DNA from: Legionella bozemanae
Lineage (GTDB): Bacteria; Pseudomonadota; Gammaproteobacteria; Legionellales; Legionellaceae
Reading direction: 5' to 3'
Assembly: GCF_001648595.1 (NCBI RefSeq)
Contig: NZ_LBAW01000023.1
Coordinates: forward strand, 1 to 62,314
DNA: 62,314 nucleotides
The notes under the pieces were generated by a model. That model saw only the letters and a list, made by a program, of their open reading frames with translations. It did no database searches and was not told the DNA's origin. Positions within the stretch are counted from its first letter, which is position 1. The number at the start of each line of letters is the position of its first letter. Positions 12,770-22,107 of this stretch are shown here, piece by piece. A program made the position numbers and the translations under genes.

Positions 12770-12888
12770 TCCCTACCCTATCAAATCCTTGTCAAACCTT
12801 ATCGTTCCAGTGTACCTTGATTTTGGGCCTTGATACACCTTATTGCTAAAAAAACCAGAAAATCATAGCATTAACTCACTGAAATGAT

Positions 12889-12901
12889 TACCAAACTGGT
12901 A
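12889..12901. promoter_or_regulatory. Palindromic operator-like site
   Basis: TACCAAACTGGTA is a 5-3-5 perfect inverted repeat about 38 bp before the binding-protein gene and upstream of a TATAAT-like sequence. Its arms and spacing equal those of the TACCA/TGGTA operators upstream of lvrA at 55464. Binding by the same repressor is speculative. Confidence 0.3.
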
Positions 12902-12938
12902 TACACTGATCTTTATAATCCATTAATTTTTTTATCCT

Positions 12939-13643
12939 ATGTACCTACGATTATTATTTGTTTTTTTAATAATCTTGACTGCCGAACTTAAGGCTCAGTC
13001 ATTAACTATTGGAATAGTAGCGTATGCCCCGCCGTTTTCAATGAATGCCGACAAAAATCATTTCTTTGGATTTGATGTTGAGCTCATAACAGAGCTTTGT
13101 AAGCAAATTAAAGCTCAGTGTCAATTGAAACCCATGCTGTTTGACGAGCTGTTTACAGAATTAAAAGCGAGTAAAATTGACTTGGGTATAGCGGCAATTA
13201 TCATCACCAACGAACGACAGAAAACCTTTCTCTTTAGTCTTCCCTATCTGGCAAGTGCAGCACGTTTTATGGCCACAAAAAACGACTCAATTACATCTCT
13301 TGAAAAACTCAACAATAGATCAATAGGCATTATCAGAGGCTCTCTCTTCAAACAACTCATTACTCAGAAATTTAAAAACAATAGGGTTAGAGAATATCCT
13401 TCAACCAATCAACTCATCACTGCCTTAAATCAACAGGAAGTAGATGCCCTGTTGATGGATGACTTTTCGGATGATTATTGGATAACCAATAATAACGCCT
13501 TGTTTAAAGGATTAGGTAAGCCCTTCCCCGTCGGCATCGGTTATGGAATCATGGCCAAAATGGATTCTAAGATGCTAATGAACCAAATCAATCAAGCCTT
13601 AAAACACATCGAAAAAAATGGATTCTATTTGTCTTTATATTAA
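12939..13643 (+). CDS. Periplasmic solute-binding protein, SBP_bac_3 (amino-acid type)
   Basis: 234 aa with a signal peptide (residues 1-19, ending LKAQS). The mature part has the family-3 pattern: LTIGIVAYAPPFSMN, GFDVELITELCKQI, ELFTELKASKIDLGIAAIIITNERQKTFLFS and a second lobe with NRSIGIIRGSLF. This is the ArtJ/HisJ-like fold that binds amino acids such as Arg. No ABC permease or ATPase gene follows, so it either serves a host transporter or acts as a stand-alone sensor or scavenger. It is transcribed divergently from czcC. Confidence 0.85.
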   Translation: MYLRLLFVFLIILTAELKAQSLTIGIVAYAPPFSMNADKNHFFGFDVELITELCKQIKAQCQLKPMLFDELFTELKASKIDLGIAAIIITNERQKTFLFSLPYLASAARFMATKNDSITSLEKLNNRSIGIIRGSLFKQLITQKFKNNRVREYPSTNQLITALNQQEVDALLMDDFSDDYWITNNNALFKGLGKPFPVGIGYGIMAKMDSKMLMNQINQALKHIEKNGFYLSLY

Positions 13644-13723
13644 AAATATTTTCACACCATACCCATGCATTAATATGAATCACTAACGGTTATCTTAATG
13701 CCAACGTTTTAATATAATTTGGC

Positions 13724-13897
13724 TTAATGGTGTCCGTGACCATGGCCATGCGGGTGATATCCACTAAATACTCGCTTAGGATGTTTATCGTTTTTTGAAT
13801 CTACTTTGCTAATAAAAGAAGCGCAGGAAGTCAACAAAAACATTAAAGAAATGAGCACTAATACATATGGGGTTACTAAACTAGATTTTTTCATCAT
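13724..13897 (-). CDS. Small His-rich lipoprotein (GYHPHGHGHGHH tail), paralogue
   Basis: 56-57 aa depending on which of two adjacent ATGs (13897 or 13894) is used; AAGGA lies 7 nt before the first. A hydrophobic segment with lipobox LLTSC is followed by ASFISKVDSKN and the tail GYHPHGHGHGHH. The Cys position, the SK.DSKN segment and the 12-residue tail are shared with the gene at 3170, at opposite ends of the Zn/Cd block. This supports a dedicated metal-binding lipoprotein family. It is convergent with the binding-protein gene at 12939. Confidence 0.75.
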   Translation of the reverse strand: MMKKSSLVTPYVLVLISLMFLLTSCASFISKVDSKNDKHPKRVFSGYHPHGHGHGHH

Positions 13898-14054
13898 TTG
13901 CATCCTTGGAATAACTCACTTGCTGTTATTTTTTAACAACATTATTATGGATGAAATAAAAATAAATTGTACTACTTTCATTTATATTCATTCAATATAA
14001 AAAACACGGTGTTAAATTGATGAAATTTTAATCTCGTCAACACAGGAGGAGAAT

Positions 14055-14501
14055 ATGAAAAAAGAAGTTATTATTTCAATCTGTGGCGGCCTTATTTTTT
14101 CTTTAGCCACACAAACAATCCTGGCCGATGAAATTCCCAGTCGCACCTTACCTATGTCTGAACTCTTAAAAATCCTACAGACTCGCGGTTACAGCGCGAT
14201 AAGAGAAGTTGAATTTGATGATGGTTTATATGAGGTGGAAGCCTTTGATGAGAAAGGGATTCAGCTTATTCTTCGAATGAACCCAAATACAGGGGACTTT
14301 ATCAACACCAATTCAAAAACCAAGAAATACCCCATCTCAATGCTTGAAGCATCGCAGAGAATTGAAGATGCTGGCTATCATACTATTTTCAAAATTGAAG
14401 CGCACGGCAGTCAGTATGAGGTAAAGGCTCTTGATAAAGAAGAGAAAAAAATTAAATTACGCATCGATGCTAATTCTGGCAAAATATATATCCTTGAATA
14501 A
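14055..14501 (+). CDS. Secreted tandem PepSY-like protein
   Basis: 148 aa behind a strong AGGAGGAG site. The signal peptide ends at about residue 24 (ILADE). Two ~55-residue repeats follow: SELLKILQTRGYSAIREVEFDDGLYEVEAFDEKG... and EASQRIEDAGYHTIFKIEAHGSQYEVKALDKEE..., each ending in a beta strand with (I/L)xLR(I/M)(D/N)...G. This is the PepSY/PepSY_2 arrangement of small periplasmic proteins often found near metal and two-component genes. The ligand is unknown; a role in envelope stress or metal response is inference. Confidence 0.8.
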   Translation: MKKEVIISICGGLIFSLATQTILADEIPSRTLPMSELLKILQTRGYSAIREVEFDDGLYEVEAFDEKGIQLILRMNPNTGDFINTNSKTKKYPISMLEASQRIEDAGYHTIFKIEAHGSQYEVKALDKEEKKIKLRIDANSGKIYILE

Positions 14502-14865
14502 GAGAATTGGGGTATTTATTCTGCAACCTTTAAAATTTTTCAATAAATAAAACAACCAACCTATTTAAGCTTTAAGAAATTTAAGGATTGACATCCCATA
14601 TCCTTATCACAAGAGCCATCATGAATCAGCTGATGCTTGCCTCTTGCCCTTATTTAATTGCTGCCTGTTTTTTAAATATCATATATAGGGATGATTGATT
14701 CAATGGAAGAAAAGGGAGGAGGTTCTAAGTAATTTATTTATAACATTTAAGGAGAATGACATGGACTATAAAAAGTTGCATCCAATCCTGCTTGGATTGT
14801 TTAAAAGCCTGTGAGTGATTATTTGAACATTTGACATAACTAAAATTCAAGGAGGAAAAATCAAA
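14502..14865 (+). other. Intergenic region with two tiny possible ORFs
   Basis: A possible 17-codon ORF at 14761-14814 (MDYKKLHPILLGLFKSL) has a good AAGGAG site and precedes phaB; it could be a leader peptide or a truncated gene. Another short ORF of 25 codons starts at 14621 (MNQLMLASC). No clear terminator or RNA gene is visible. Confidence 0.3.
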
Positions 14866-15609
14866 ATGAATAAACGGATTGCTTTAGTAACTGGTGGCAC
14901 AGGCGGTATTGGAACAGCGATATGTCAAGCCATGCATCAGATGGGCTATCAAGTGGTTGCCTGTTATTTCAAAGGCGGTAATCATGATTTAGCAAGAACT
15001 TGGCAACAAAAGCAAGCTCATGAGGGATTTGAGTTAGATATTGCCTATGCTGATATTTCTTCATTCAAAGATTGCGAAAAACTAACGGATTTGGTCATTG
15101 AAAAATACGGAAAAATCGATGTGCTCGTCAATAATGCAGGTGTTACCCAGGATGCGACGCTGAAAAAAATGACAGAAATGCAATGGCATGATGTCATCAA
15201 TGCCAATTTAAATAGCGTTTTTAACATGACGAAAACGGTGTTATCGAATATGTTGGATAATGAGTATGGTCGCATCATTACCATTTCTTCCATTAATGGG
15301 CGCAAGGGTCAATTTGGGCAGTGTAATTATGCGGCCAGTAAATCAGCATTGTATGGATTTACTAAAAGTCTTGCGCAAGAAGTTGCCAAAAAAGGGATTA
15401 CTGTGAATACCGTTTCACCGGGATACATTAGAACAGAAATGTTAGCGTCAATGAGAGAAGACATTTTAAATACCATAGTTGCACAAATCCCGGTCGGGCG
15501 ATTGGGACATCCGCAGGAAATTGCACGATTAGTCACTTTTTTGGCTGACGAACAAAGTGGTTTTATTACAGGATCCAATTTTGATATCAATGGTGGTCAA
15601 TACATGTAA
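14866..15609 (+). CDS. phaB: Acetoacetyl-CoA reductase (SDR)
   Basis: 247-aa short-chain dehydrogenase that reduces acetoacetyl-CoA to (R)-3-hydroxybutyryl-CoA with NADPH for polyhydroxybutyrate synthesis. Seen: cofactor motif TGGTGGIG (residues 9-16), NNAG (~90), catalytic Ser in ITISSINGRKGQFGQ, and YAASK (Tyr/Lys). The GQFGQ.NY segment is typical of PhaB as opposed to FabG. RBS AAGGAGG. It stands alone: no phaA or phaC is nearby, so it would supplement host PHB metabolism, which matters for Legionella-like bacteria as a survival store. FabG-like activity is the alternative. Confidence 0.85.
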   Translation: MNKRIALVTGGTGGIGTAICQAMHQMGYQVVACYFKGGNHDLARTWQQKQAHEGFELDIAYADISSFKDCEKLTDLVIEKYGKIDVLVNNAGVTQDATLKKMTEMQWHDVINANLNSVFNMTKTVLSNMLDNEYGRIITISSINGRKGQFGQCNYAASKSALYGFTKSLAQEVAKKGITVNTVSPGYIRTEMLASMREDILNTIVAQIPVGRLGHPQEIARLVTFLADEQSGFITGSNFDINGGQYM

Positions 15610-15754
15610 CTACATTTGGAGCTGAGTGTGTTAGATAATCACTTGATGTATTTCGATATTTCTTTCCGCACTCAGTGTTATTCCCAGTAATATTTATATT
15701 ACTATAAAGGTATGTTAAACAAACTTAGTTGGTTTATTTGGTCAAAGGTATTGC

Positions 15755-17032
15755 ATGAAAACAAGGCATTTTCTTCAAGGGGTTATTGCAATTATTTATC
15801 TATGCTGGGGAGGAGTAACCTTTGCTGCTACCCAAAAAGAACCACTCACACTAACAGAAGCAGAACATTTAGCTCTTGACACCTCCCCTGAATTAAAACG
15901 TTTCGAAGCAAATAGCCAAGCGTTACAACAGCAAGCCGTCGCCGATGGCCAATTATCCGATCCACAATTACTGGCAGGTACGATTAATGTCCCTACCGAT
16001 ACCTTCAGTTTTACCCAAGACATGATGACCATGGTAGAGGTCGGTTTGCAACAGCAATTTCCACGGGGTCGCTCTTTAAAGATGAAATCCCAACAAACAC
16101 AAGCGTTAGCGAAAGTAGAGCTTAAAAAAGCCTTTGATCAAGTCATCACCTTGTTACGTAACGTACGAGAAACTTGGTTAGATCTGTATTATTGGACGAA
16201 AGCCTTGCAGGTTCTTCACGCCAATCGGTTGTTATATAAGGATTTACTGAAGGTCACGCAATCTCAATACAGTAACGGTAAAATTAATCAATCCGATGTG
16301 ATTCAAGTGGAATTGGAATTATCCCGCCTCAATGATCAGGAAATTCAAATTCAACAACAACTGGCTGTATTACGCGCGCAACTCGCTCGATGGATTGGAG
16401 TTAAGGAAGTTAATCGCTCATTGGTGCTTTCTATGCCCCGATGGCCTAGACCACCACCATTGAACCAGCTACAAGCTCGATTACCCAAACATCCTTTGTT
16501 ACAAGCCGATGCGGCCAATGTGAAAGCATCCTGTTACGAGGTTGCCTACGCTAAAGAACAATATAAACCAGGTTGGTTATTGGGCGTGAGTTATGGTTTT
16601 AGACAGGGAAGAATGCCAGATGGGATGATGCCTCGGTCGGATATGGTAACGGCTCAAGTGACCATGGATTTACCTGTTTTTACCGCCAATCGCCAAGATA
16701 GGCGATTAAGCGCCAGTTTCAATCGACTCAATGCGAGCCACTTTGAAAGACAAACACATTATCGAGATTTGCTTCAGGTACTCAGTGCGCAATATGCGAC
16801 GTGGCAGCGTCTTTCAGAACGTGAAACCATCTATGAAAAGCAATTGCTTCCTGAAGCAAAACAAAATGCCAAAGCGGCTTTATTGGCTTATCAAAATGCA
16901 ACCACTGAATTAACCACCGTGCTACGCGCCTACAGCAGTCAATTAACCATTCAACTGGAACAAGTACAGATACAAGTTGAGCGCCTGAAATCCCGTGCAA
17001 CACTACTGTATTTAGAAGGAGTTGCTCTATGA
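15755..17032 (+). CDS. cusC: Outer-membrane efflux channel, CusC/TolC family (system 1)
   Basis: 425-aa OMF with signal peptide (cleavage near TFAAT). There are two OEP repeats with long helices (e.g. LTLTEAEHLALDTSPELKR near residue 32) and the VPTDTFSFTQDMMTMVEVGLQQ segment with a Met pair. It is the first gene of a tight plus-strand operon whose following adaptor and pump show Cu/Ag signatures; the stop overlaps the next start by ATGA. It would form the outer-membrane exit of a tripartite Cu(I)/Ag(I) pump. Confidence 0.88.
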   Translation: MKTRHFLQGVIAIIYLCWGGVTFAATQKEPLTLTEAEHLALDTSPELKRFEANSQALQQQAVADGQLSDPQLLAGTINVPTDTFSFTQDMMTMVEVGLQQQFPRGRSLKMKSQQTQALAKVELKKAFDQVITLLRNVRETWLDLYYWTKALQVLHANRLLYKDLLKVTQSQYSNGKINQSDVIQVELELSRLNDQEIQIQQQLAVLRAQLARWIGVKEVNRSLVLSMPRWPRPPPLNQLQARLPKHPLLQADAANVKASCYEVAYAKEQYKPGWLLGVSYGFRQGRMPDGMMPRSDMVTAQVTMDLPVFTANRQDRRLSASFNRLNASHFERQTHYRDLLQVLSAQYATWQRLSERETIYEKQLLPEAKQNAKAALLAYQNATTELTTVLRAYSSQLTIQLEQVQIQVERLKSRATLLYLEGVAL

Positions 17033-18285
17033 ACAAGAAATTACTACTCATAATCGTAATCTCCATTATTTTGGGAGTGTTCCTGGGACGTTGGACAACT
17101 AACATCATTACTGGAAAAGCTTCACAAGAGGCAACCAACAAAAAACCACTCTATTGGATTGATCCCATGGAGCCAATGATTCATTACCCAGGACCCGGAA
17201 AATCGCGCATGGGCATGGAACTTGTTCCGGTCTATCCAGACGACAACCAAGAAAAAGGTGAAAAAACAACAGTTCAAATCTCACCCTCTGTAGTCAATAA
17301 TCTTGGTGTACGAACAGTTCCAGTGATACAAACAACATTAGCAAGACATATAGACACAGTGGGGTTTGTAGAGCCTAATGAAAATCAAATCAGTCATATT
17401 CATACTTATGCTGATGGCTGGGTGAAAAATCTGGTGGTCAAGGCAGTAGGTGATTCTGTTAAAAAAGGCCAATTGCTGTTGCAATATTACTCACCCCAAT
17501 TAGTAACTGCCCAAGAAGAATATCTAATTGCCTTGGAAGGTAATAATCAATCCTTAATTACAGCGTCTTATAAACGACTACAAGCATTACACATTTCCGA
17601 ACAACAAATTCAAGACATCAAAAAAGGTCATCAATCGAATCAATTAGTAGCTGTTTATGCTCCACAAGATGGCATTGTTGCCGCTCTTAATATTCGAGAA
17701 GGTATGCGAGTTACGCCGGATGTGGAAATAATGAGTTTAGTTGATCTTGCCAACGTTTGGATGATTGCCCAAATTTTTGAAGAACAAGCCAATTGGGTCA
17801 AGATAGGTGACCAAGCCGAAGCACGAATCTCAGCGTTCCCACAAAAACAATGGAAAGGTAGGGTAGAATATATTTACCCTCGATTAGAGCCCATGACTCG
17901 CACCGTCAAAGTAAGATTTCGTTTTGATAATCCCGATAATCAATTAAAACCTAATATGTATGCCAGCATTTCTATCCTGGTCAATCCGAAATCCAATGTG
18001 CTGAGTATTCCTCTTGAGGCTTTGATTCGAAGTCCACAAGGTGATCGAGTGATCGTGGCCTTAGGTAAGGGACGTTTTCAAGTCCGCCAAGTCAAAGCAG
18101 GTATGGAATCGGGTGATCGAGTCGAAATTCTTTCGGGCCTTAAGGTAGGAGAAAACGTCGTTGTTTCCGGACAATTTCTGCTTGATTCCGAGTCGAATTT
18201 AAAAGCGGGTTTGGAGCGCTTGGAAACACCTGAAGAAAATGAAAAAAGGATACAATCAACGAACCCCAAAGGACAAAAACCATGA
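17029..18285 (+). CDS. cusB: RND periplasmic adaptor, CusB type (system 1)
   Basis: 418 aa with an N-terminal membrane/signal segment. Residues ~40-70 form a heavy-metal-binding segment with YWIDPMEPMIHYPGPGKS and RMGMELVPVY, rich in Met, as in CusB proteins that hand Cu(I)/Ag(I) to CusA. Lipoyl/barrel-sandwich halves follow (HIHTYADGWVKNLVVKAVGD, GQLLLQYYSPQLVTAQEEY) and a C-terminal beta-barrel (GDRVEILSGLKVGENVVVSG). It overlaps both neighbours by ATGA, giving a cusCBA unit. No cusF gene is seen. Confidence 0.9.
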   Translation: MNKKLLLIIVISIILGVFLGRWTTNIITGKASQEATNKKPLYWIDPMEPMIHYPGPGKSRMGMELVPVYPDDNQEKGEKTTVQISPSVVNNLGVRTVPVIQTTLARHIDTVGFVEPNENQISHIHTYADGWVKNLVVKAVGDSVKKGQLLLQYYSPQLVTAQEEYLIALEGNNQSLITASYKRLQALHISEQQIQDIKKGHQSNQLVAVYAPQDGIVAALNIREGMRVTPDVEIMSLVDLANVWMIAQIFEEQANWVKIGDQAEARISAFPQKQWKGRVEYIYPRLEPMTRTVKVRFRFDNPDNQLKPNMYASISILVNPKSNVLSIPLEALIRSPQGDRVIVALGKGRFQVRQVKAGMESGDRVEILSGLKVGENVVVSGQFLLDSESNLKAGLERLETPEENEKRIQSTNPKGQKP

Positions 18286-21200
18286 TTGCAAGCATCATTC
18301 GTTGGTCAATTAACAACCGATTTCTAGTGATACTCGTCACTGTAATGATGATAGTAGGAGGCCTCTACACCATCAATAACACCGTTGTTGATGCCATTCC
18401 CGATTTATCGGATGTCCAAGTGATTATTAAAACAGAATTTCCCGGACAAGCACCACAAGTGGTTGAAGATCAGGTGACTTATCCCTTAACCACCGCCATG
18501 TTAGCAGTACCCGGAGCTGTTACAGTAAGAGGTGAATCAGGTTTTGGGGTGTCTTATGTGTATATCATTTTTAAAGATGGCGTTGATCTGTATTGGGCAC
18601 GTTCACGGGTTCTGGAATATTTAAGCCAAATTGCCAATCAATTACCACCTGGAGCACAAGTAGCTTTAGGACCTGATGCAACAGGTGTTGGATGGGTCTA
18701 TGAATACGCGCTTGTTGATCGCACAGGCCAACATGATTTAGCTCAACTCACCAGTTTACAAAACTGGGTTCTCAAATTTGAATTACAAAAAGTACCTGGT
18801 GTTGCTGAAGTAGCCACTGCAGGTGGCATGGTGAAACAATATCAAATTACTTTAGATCCCAACCGATTACGCGCCTACGGTTTGACTCTCGACCAGGTCA
18901 AGCAAGCGGTGCAGAGAGGTAATCGTGAAGCAGGAGGCGCCACCATTGAAATGGGCGAAGCAGAATACATGATAAGAGCCAAAGGCTATTTGCAATCCAT
19001 TCGGGACATTGAGCAAATTCCAGTGGGTTTAGGTAAAAATGGCATACCCATTTTGCTAAAAGAAATCGCTCATATACAACTAGGTCCACAAATACGACGC
19101 GGTATGACCGAATTAAATGGCGAAGGGGAAGTAGTGGGTGGCATTATTGTCATGCGCTCAGGCCAAAATGCCATGCAAACCATTGCCGGTGTCAGAGCAA
19201 AACTCAATCAATTGCAAGCAAGTCTTCCTAAAGGCGTGGAAATCATTACTACCTATGATCGCTCAAGTTTAATCCAACGAGCGATTAATACTTTAAGGGA
19301 TAAATTAATTGAAGAATTTATTGTTGTTTCCCTAATTTGTGTGGTTTTTTTATTCCATTTTCGCTCTTCATTAATCATTGTGATTAGCTTACCTATTGCT
19401 ATTTTACTCGCATTGATAGTCATGCATGTGCAAGGGATTAATGCCAATATTATGTCCTTAGGGGGTATTGCTATTGCCATTGGTGCCATGGTAGATGCGG
19501 CCATTGTCATGATTGAAAATGCCCACAAGCACCTAGAGCATAATGCCATTACTTCAGAAAATCGCTGGCCAATGATGCAACAAGCAGCTCTTGAAGTGGG
19601 GCCACCTTTATTTTTCTCTTTACTTATCATTACGGTGAGCTTCTTACCTGTCTTTACCTTACAAGCTCAAGAAGGACGGTTGTTTGCACCGCTTGCATAT
19701 ACCAAAACCTATGCGATGGCAGCTGCTGCAGCACTTTCAATTACCTTAGTACCTGTATTAATGGGTTATCTTATCCGTGGCAAAATAAAGGCGGAGCAAG
19801 AAAATCCAATCAATCGTGCCTTAATGGCTGTTTACCGACCGATTCTACAAGCGAGTTTGAAAACACCCAAAACAACACTGACAATCGCAGCCTTCATCAT
19901 GCTTATTGGATTTTGGCCTGTCTCTTATCTTGGTGGTGAATTTATGCCAGAACTGGATGAGGGGGACTTACTCTACATGCCAACCACTTTTCCAGGCATT
20001 TCGGCAGGCAAAGCACAGCAACTTTTACAACAAACGGATAAATTGATTGCAAGTATCCCTGAGATTAAAACGGTATTTGGTAAGATTGGGCGTGCTGAAA
20101 CAGCAACGGACCCAGCTCCCTTATCGATGATAGAGACCACCATCCAGTTCAAACCTAAAAATGAATGGCGTCCTGGCATGACTATGAATAAATTGCGTGA
20201 TGAACTGGAGTCACGTCTCAAATTGCCAGGGCTTTCCAACGCGTGGGTGATGCCCATTAAAACCCGCATTGACATGTTAGCCACTGGGATTAAAACGCCT
20301 GTAGGGATTAAAGTTGCAGGACCTGATTTAAAAACCATTCAATCTATTGGTCAACAAATTGAAACCGTGTTGAAGAAAGTACCGGGCACAACGTCTGTTT
20401 TTGCTGAACGAGTAGCCAGCAGCCGTTATGTGACAGTAGATATCAACCGCGTGAAAGCCGCGCGTTATGGGTTAAATATTGAAGACATTCAGCAAATTAT
20501 TGAAACAGCCGTGGGTGGAATGAATGTGACACAAACGATTGAAGGAAGGGAACGTTATCCGGTTAACTTGCGTTACCCGAGGGAGATTCGCGATTCATTA
20601 GAAAACTTACGCTCACTGCCCATTGTCACTCCAACAGGAGCCACCATTCCTTTAAGTGAAGTGGCTAATGTTACGATTACCGAAGGACCTGATATGATTC
20701 GCAGTGAGAACGCCAGACTCAATGGCTGGGTTTATGTGGATATTGCAGGACGCGATTTAGGTTCTTATGTGAAAGAAGCTCAGAATATTATTAGGCAACA
20801 GGTAAAATTACCCGCTGGTTATTCGTTGGCATGGTCCGGGCAATATGAATATCTAGAGCGTGCCAAAGAACGCTTGTCTCTGGTTGTTCCTTTTACAATA
20901 GCCATTATTGCCTTCCTGCTGTATCTCAATTTTCGTCGCTTTGCTGAGGTCATCATCATTTTAGCCACCTTGCCTTTGGCACTCGTTGGTGGCATTTGGC
21001 TATTGTATTTATTGGGTTATCACCTATCAGTTGCCGTGGGCGTTGGCTTTATTGCTTTGGCGGGAGTTGCTGCTGAAACAGGGGTCATCATGCTCGTGTT
21101 TCTTAATCAGGCCATGGAAAAACAACGGCAAAAAGCGGAGCAAGAACAGCGCACACTCACACGCCATAATGTGTACGACGCTGTCATCGAAGGGGCACTC

Positions 21201-21398
21201 CTGCGCCTACGGCCCAAAATCATGACAGTGACTGCCATTATTGGAGGTTTATTGCCGATTATGCTATTAAGCGGCACGGGCTCTGAAGTGATGCGACGTA
21301 TTGCTGCACCGATGGTTGGCGGGATGATAAGTGCCACCATCCTCACTCTGATTGTCATTCCGGTGATTTATCTTTTGTGGCAACGAAAAAAATACTAA
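18282..21398 (+). CDS. cusA: HME-RND Cu(I)/Ag(I) efflux pump, CusA type (system 1)
   Basis: 1038-aa inner-membrane RND pump. The three methionines of the CusA periplasmic metal site are in place: GDLLYMPTTFPGIS, ATDPAPLSMIETT and RIDMLATGIKTP. The TM4 relay motif reads GAMVDAAIVMIENAHKH, the HME4 (Cu/Ag) type. N-terminal TM1 is followed by DAIPDLSDVQVIIKTEFPG, as in all HME pumps. It is the last gene of a three-gene operon. No CusRS-type regulator is adjacent; downstream lies a toxin-antitoxin pair with its own promoter. Confidence 0.93.
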   Translation: MIASIIRWSINNRFLVILVTVMMIVGGLYTINNTVVDAIPDLSDVQVIIKTEFPGQAPQVVEDQVTYPLTTAMLAVPGAVTVRGESGFGVSYVYIIFKDGVDLYWARSRVLEYLSQIANQLPPGAQVALGPDATGVGWVYEYALVDRTGQHDLAQLTSLQNWVLKFELQKVPGVAEVATAGGMVKQYQITLDPNRLRAYGLTLDQVKQAVQRGNREAGGATIEMGEAEYMIRAKGYLQSIRDIEQIPVGLGKNGIPILLKEIAHIQLGPQIRRGMTELNGEGEVVGGIIVMRSGQNAMQTIAGVRAKLNQLQASLPKGVEIITTYDRSSLIQRAINTLRDKLIEEFIVVSLICVVFLFHFRSSLIIVISLPIAILLALIVMHVQGINANIMSLGGIAIAIGAMVDAAIVMIENAHKHLEHNAITSENRWPMMQQAALEVGPPLFFSLLIITVSFLPVFTLQAQEGRLFAPLAYTKTYAMAAAAALSITLVPVLMGYLIRGKIKAEQENPINRALMAVYRPILQASLKTPKTTLTIAAFIMLIGFWPVSYLGGEFMPELDEGDLLYMPTTFPGISAGKAQQLLQQTDKLIASIPEIKTVFGKIGRAETATDPAPLSMIETTIQFKPKNEWRPGMTMNKLRDELESRLKLPGLSNAWVMPIKTRIDMLATGIKTPVGIKVAGPDLKTIQSIGQQIETVLKKVPGTTSVFAERVASSRYVTVDINRVKAARYGLNIEDIQQIIETAVGGMNVTQTIEGRERYPVNLRYPREIRDSLENLRSLPIVTPTGATIPLSEVANVTITEGPDMIRSENARLNGWVYVDIAGRDLGSYVKEAQNIIRQQVKLPAGYSLAWSGQYEYLERAKERLSLVVPFTIAIIAFLLYLNFRRFAEVIIILATLPLALVGGIWLLYLLGYHLSVAVGVGFIALAGVAAETGVIMLVFLNQAMEKQRQKAEQEQRTLTRHNVYDAVIEGALLRLRPKIMTVTAIIGGLLPIMLLSGTGSEVMRRIAAPMVGGMISATILTLIVIPVIYLLWQRKKY

Positions 21399-21559
21399 TA
21401 AAAAATTTGAGTTAGGTAATAAAAGAAAAAACTTAACGTTGAAGGAAGTTTGATGGCAATTTCCATAATAAATAGTGGTAGATTCTCGATTAAAAAATTT
21501 ATCCCGAGTTATATAGAATGATATGTAACCCAATCAAATGTTTCTATTAGTATTACTAT

Positions 21560-21587
21560 TTGACAGGTGATACAAAAGTGTTACACT
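21560..21587 (+). promoter_or_regulatory. Promoter of the toxin-antitoxin pair
   Basis: TTGACA (21560-21565) and TACACT (21582-21587), 16-bp spacing, 30 bp before the antitoxin ATG. The imperfect dyad GTGATAC....GTTACAC between the boxes could be the autoregulatory site. Confidence 0.55.
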
Positions 21588-21617
21588 TATATTAGGCACC
21601 AATTTAGGAGCAATATC

Positions 21618-21839
21618 ATGCCTACTAAAAATCCAAGAATAAATATTACTTTTGAGGAATCAACAGCAGGGTTACTTGCCTACCTTGCAGAACTAGAACA
21701 TAAATCGATTTCAGGCTTGGCTAAAGAACTTATCATGGAGGCATTGGAAAGACGTGAAGATAAAGTATTGTCTGCCATTGCTGAATTTCGTGATCATGCT
21801 ACAGTAAAAAGAGTGAAGCATGATGACGCCTGGAAGTAA
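21618..21839 (+). CDS. Antitoxin, ribbon-helix-helix type
   Basis: 73 aa from ATG 21618 (AGGAG 7 nt upstream; the upstream in-frame ATG is unlikely). The N-terminal strand RINITFEESTAGLLAYLAEL and the helix pair KSISGLAKELIMEALERRED look like a CopG/Arc RHH DNA-binding fold. The C-terminus, rich in charged residues, would wrap the toxin. Its 3' end overlaps the toxin gene by 20 bp. It is expected to neutralise the toxin and repress the operon. Confidence 0.8.
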   Translation: MPTKNPRINITFEESTAGLLAYLAELEHKSISGLAKELIMEALERREDKVLSAIAEFRDHATVKRVKHDDAWK

Positions 21840-22107
21840 ACTGTATCAAATTGAATATATAGAAGATGTTGTTAAAAACGACATGCCTAGTTTGTCAACT
21901 TCAGCCAAAAAGCTCATAAAAAAAGCCATCGAAGAGCGTTTGATGGCTGATCCTATCGGTTTCGGTAAGCCACTGCGATATAGCCTTAAAGGACATAGAC
22001 GTTTGCGAGTTAGTGATTATAGGATTGTTTACCGCATCGAAGCAGAAACAAATACCGTCGTTATTATTGCAATAAAACATCGAAAAGAAGTTTATGATGA
22101 TTTTTAG
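21820..22107 (+). CDS. RelE/ParE-family toxin
   Basis: 95 aa (or 94 from the second Met). RelE-like pattern: YQIEYIEDVVKNDMPSLSTSAKKLIKKAIEERLMADP, then GKPLRYSLKGHRRLRVSDYRIVYRIE and VVIIAIKHRKEVYDDF. The R..RVSDYRIVY and KHRKEVY elements correspond to catalytic/basic residues of ribosome-dependent RelE mRNases, so RelE-like endonuclease activity is more likely than ParE gyrase poisoning. The pair would help stabilise the plasmid. Confidence 0.85.
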   Translation: MMTPGSKLYQIEYIEDVVKNDMPSLSTSAKKLIKKAIEERLMADPIGFGKPLRYSLKGHRRLRVSDYRIVYRIEAETNTVVIIAIKHRKEVYDDF

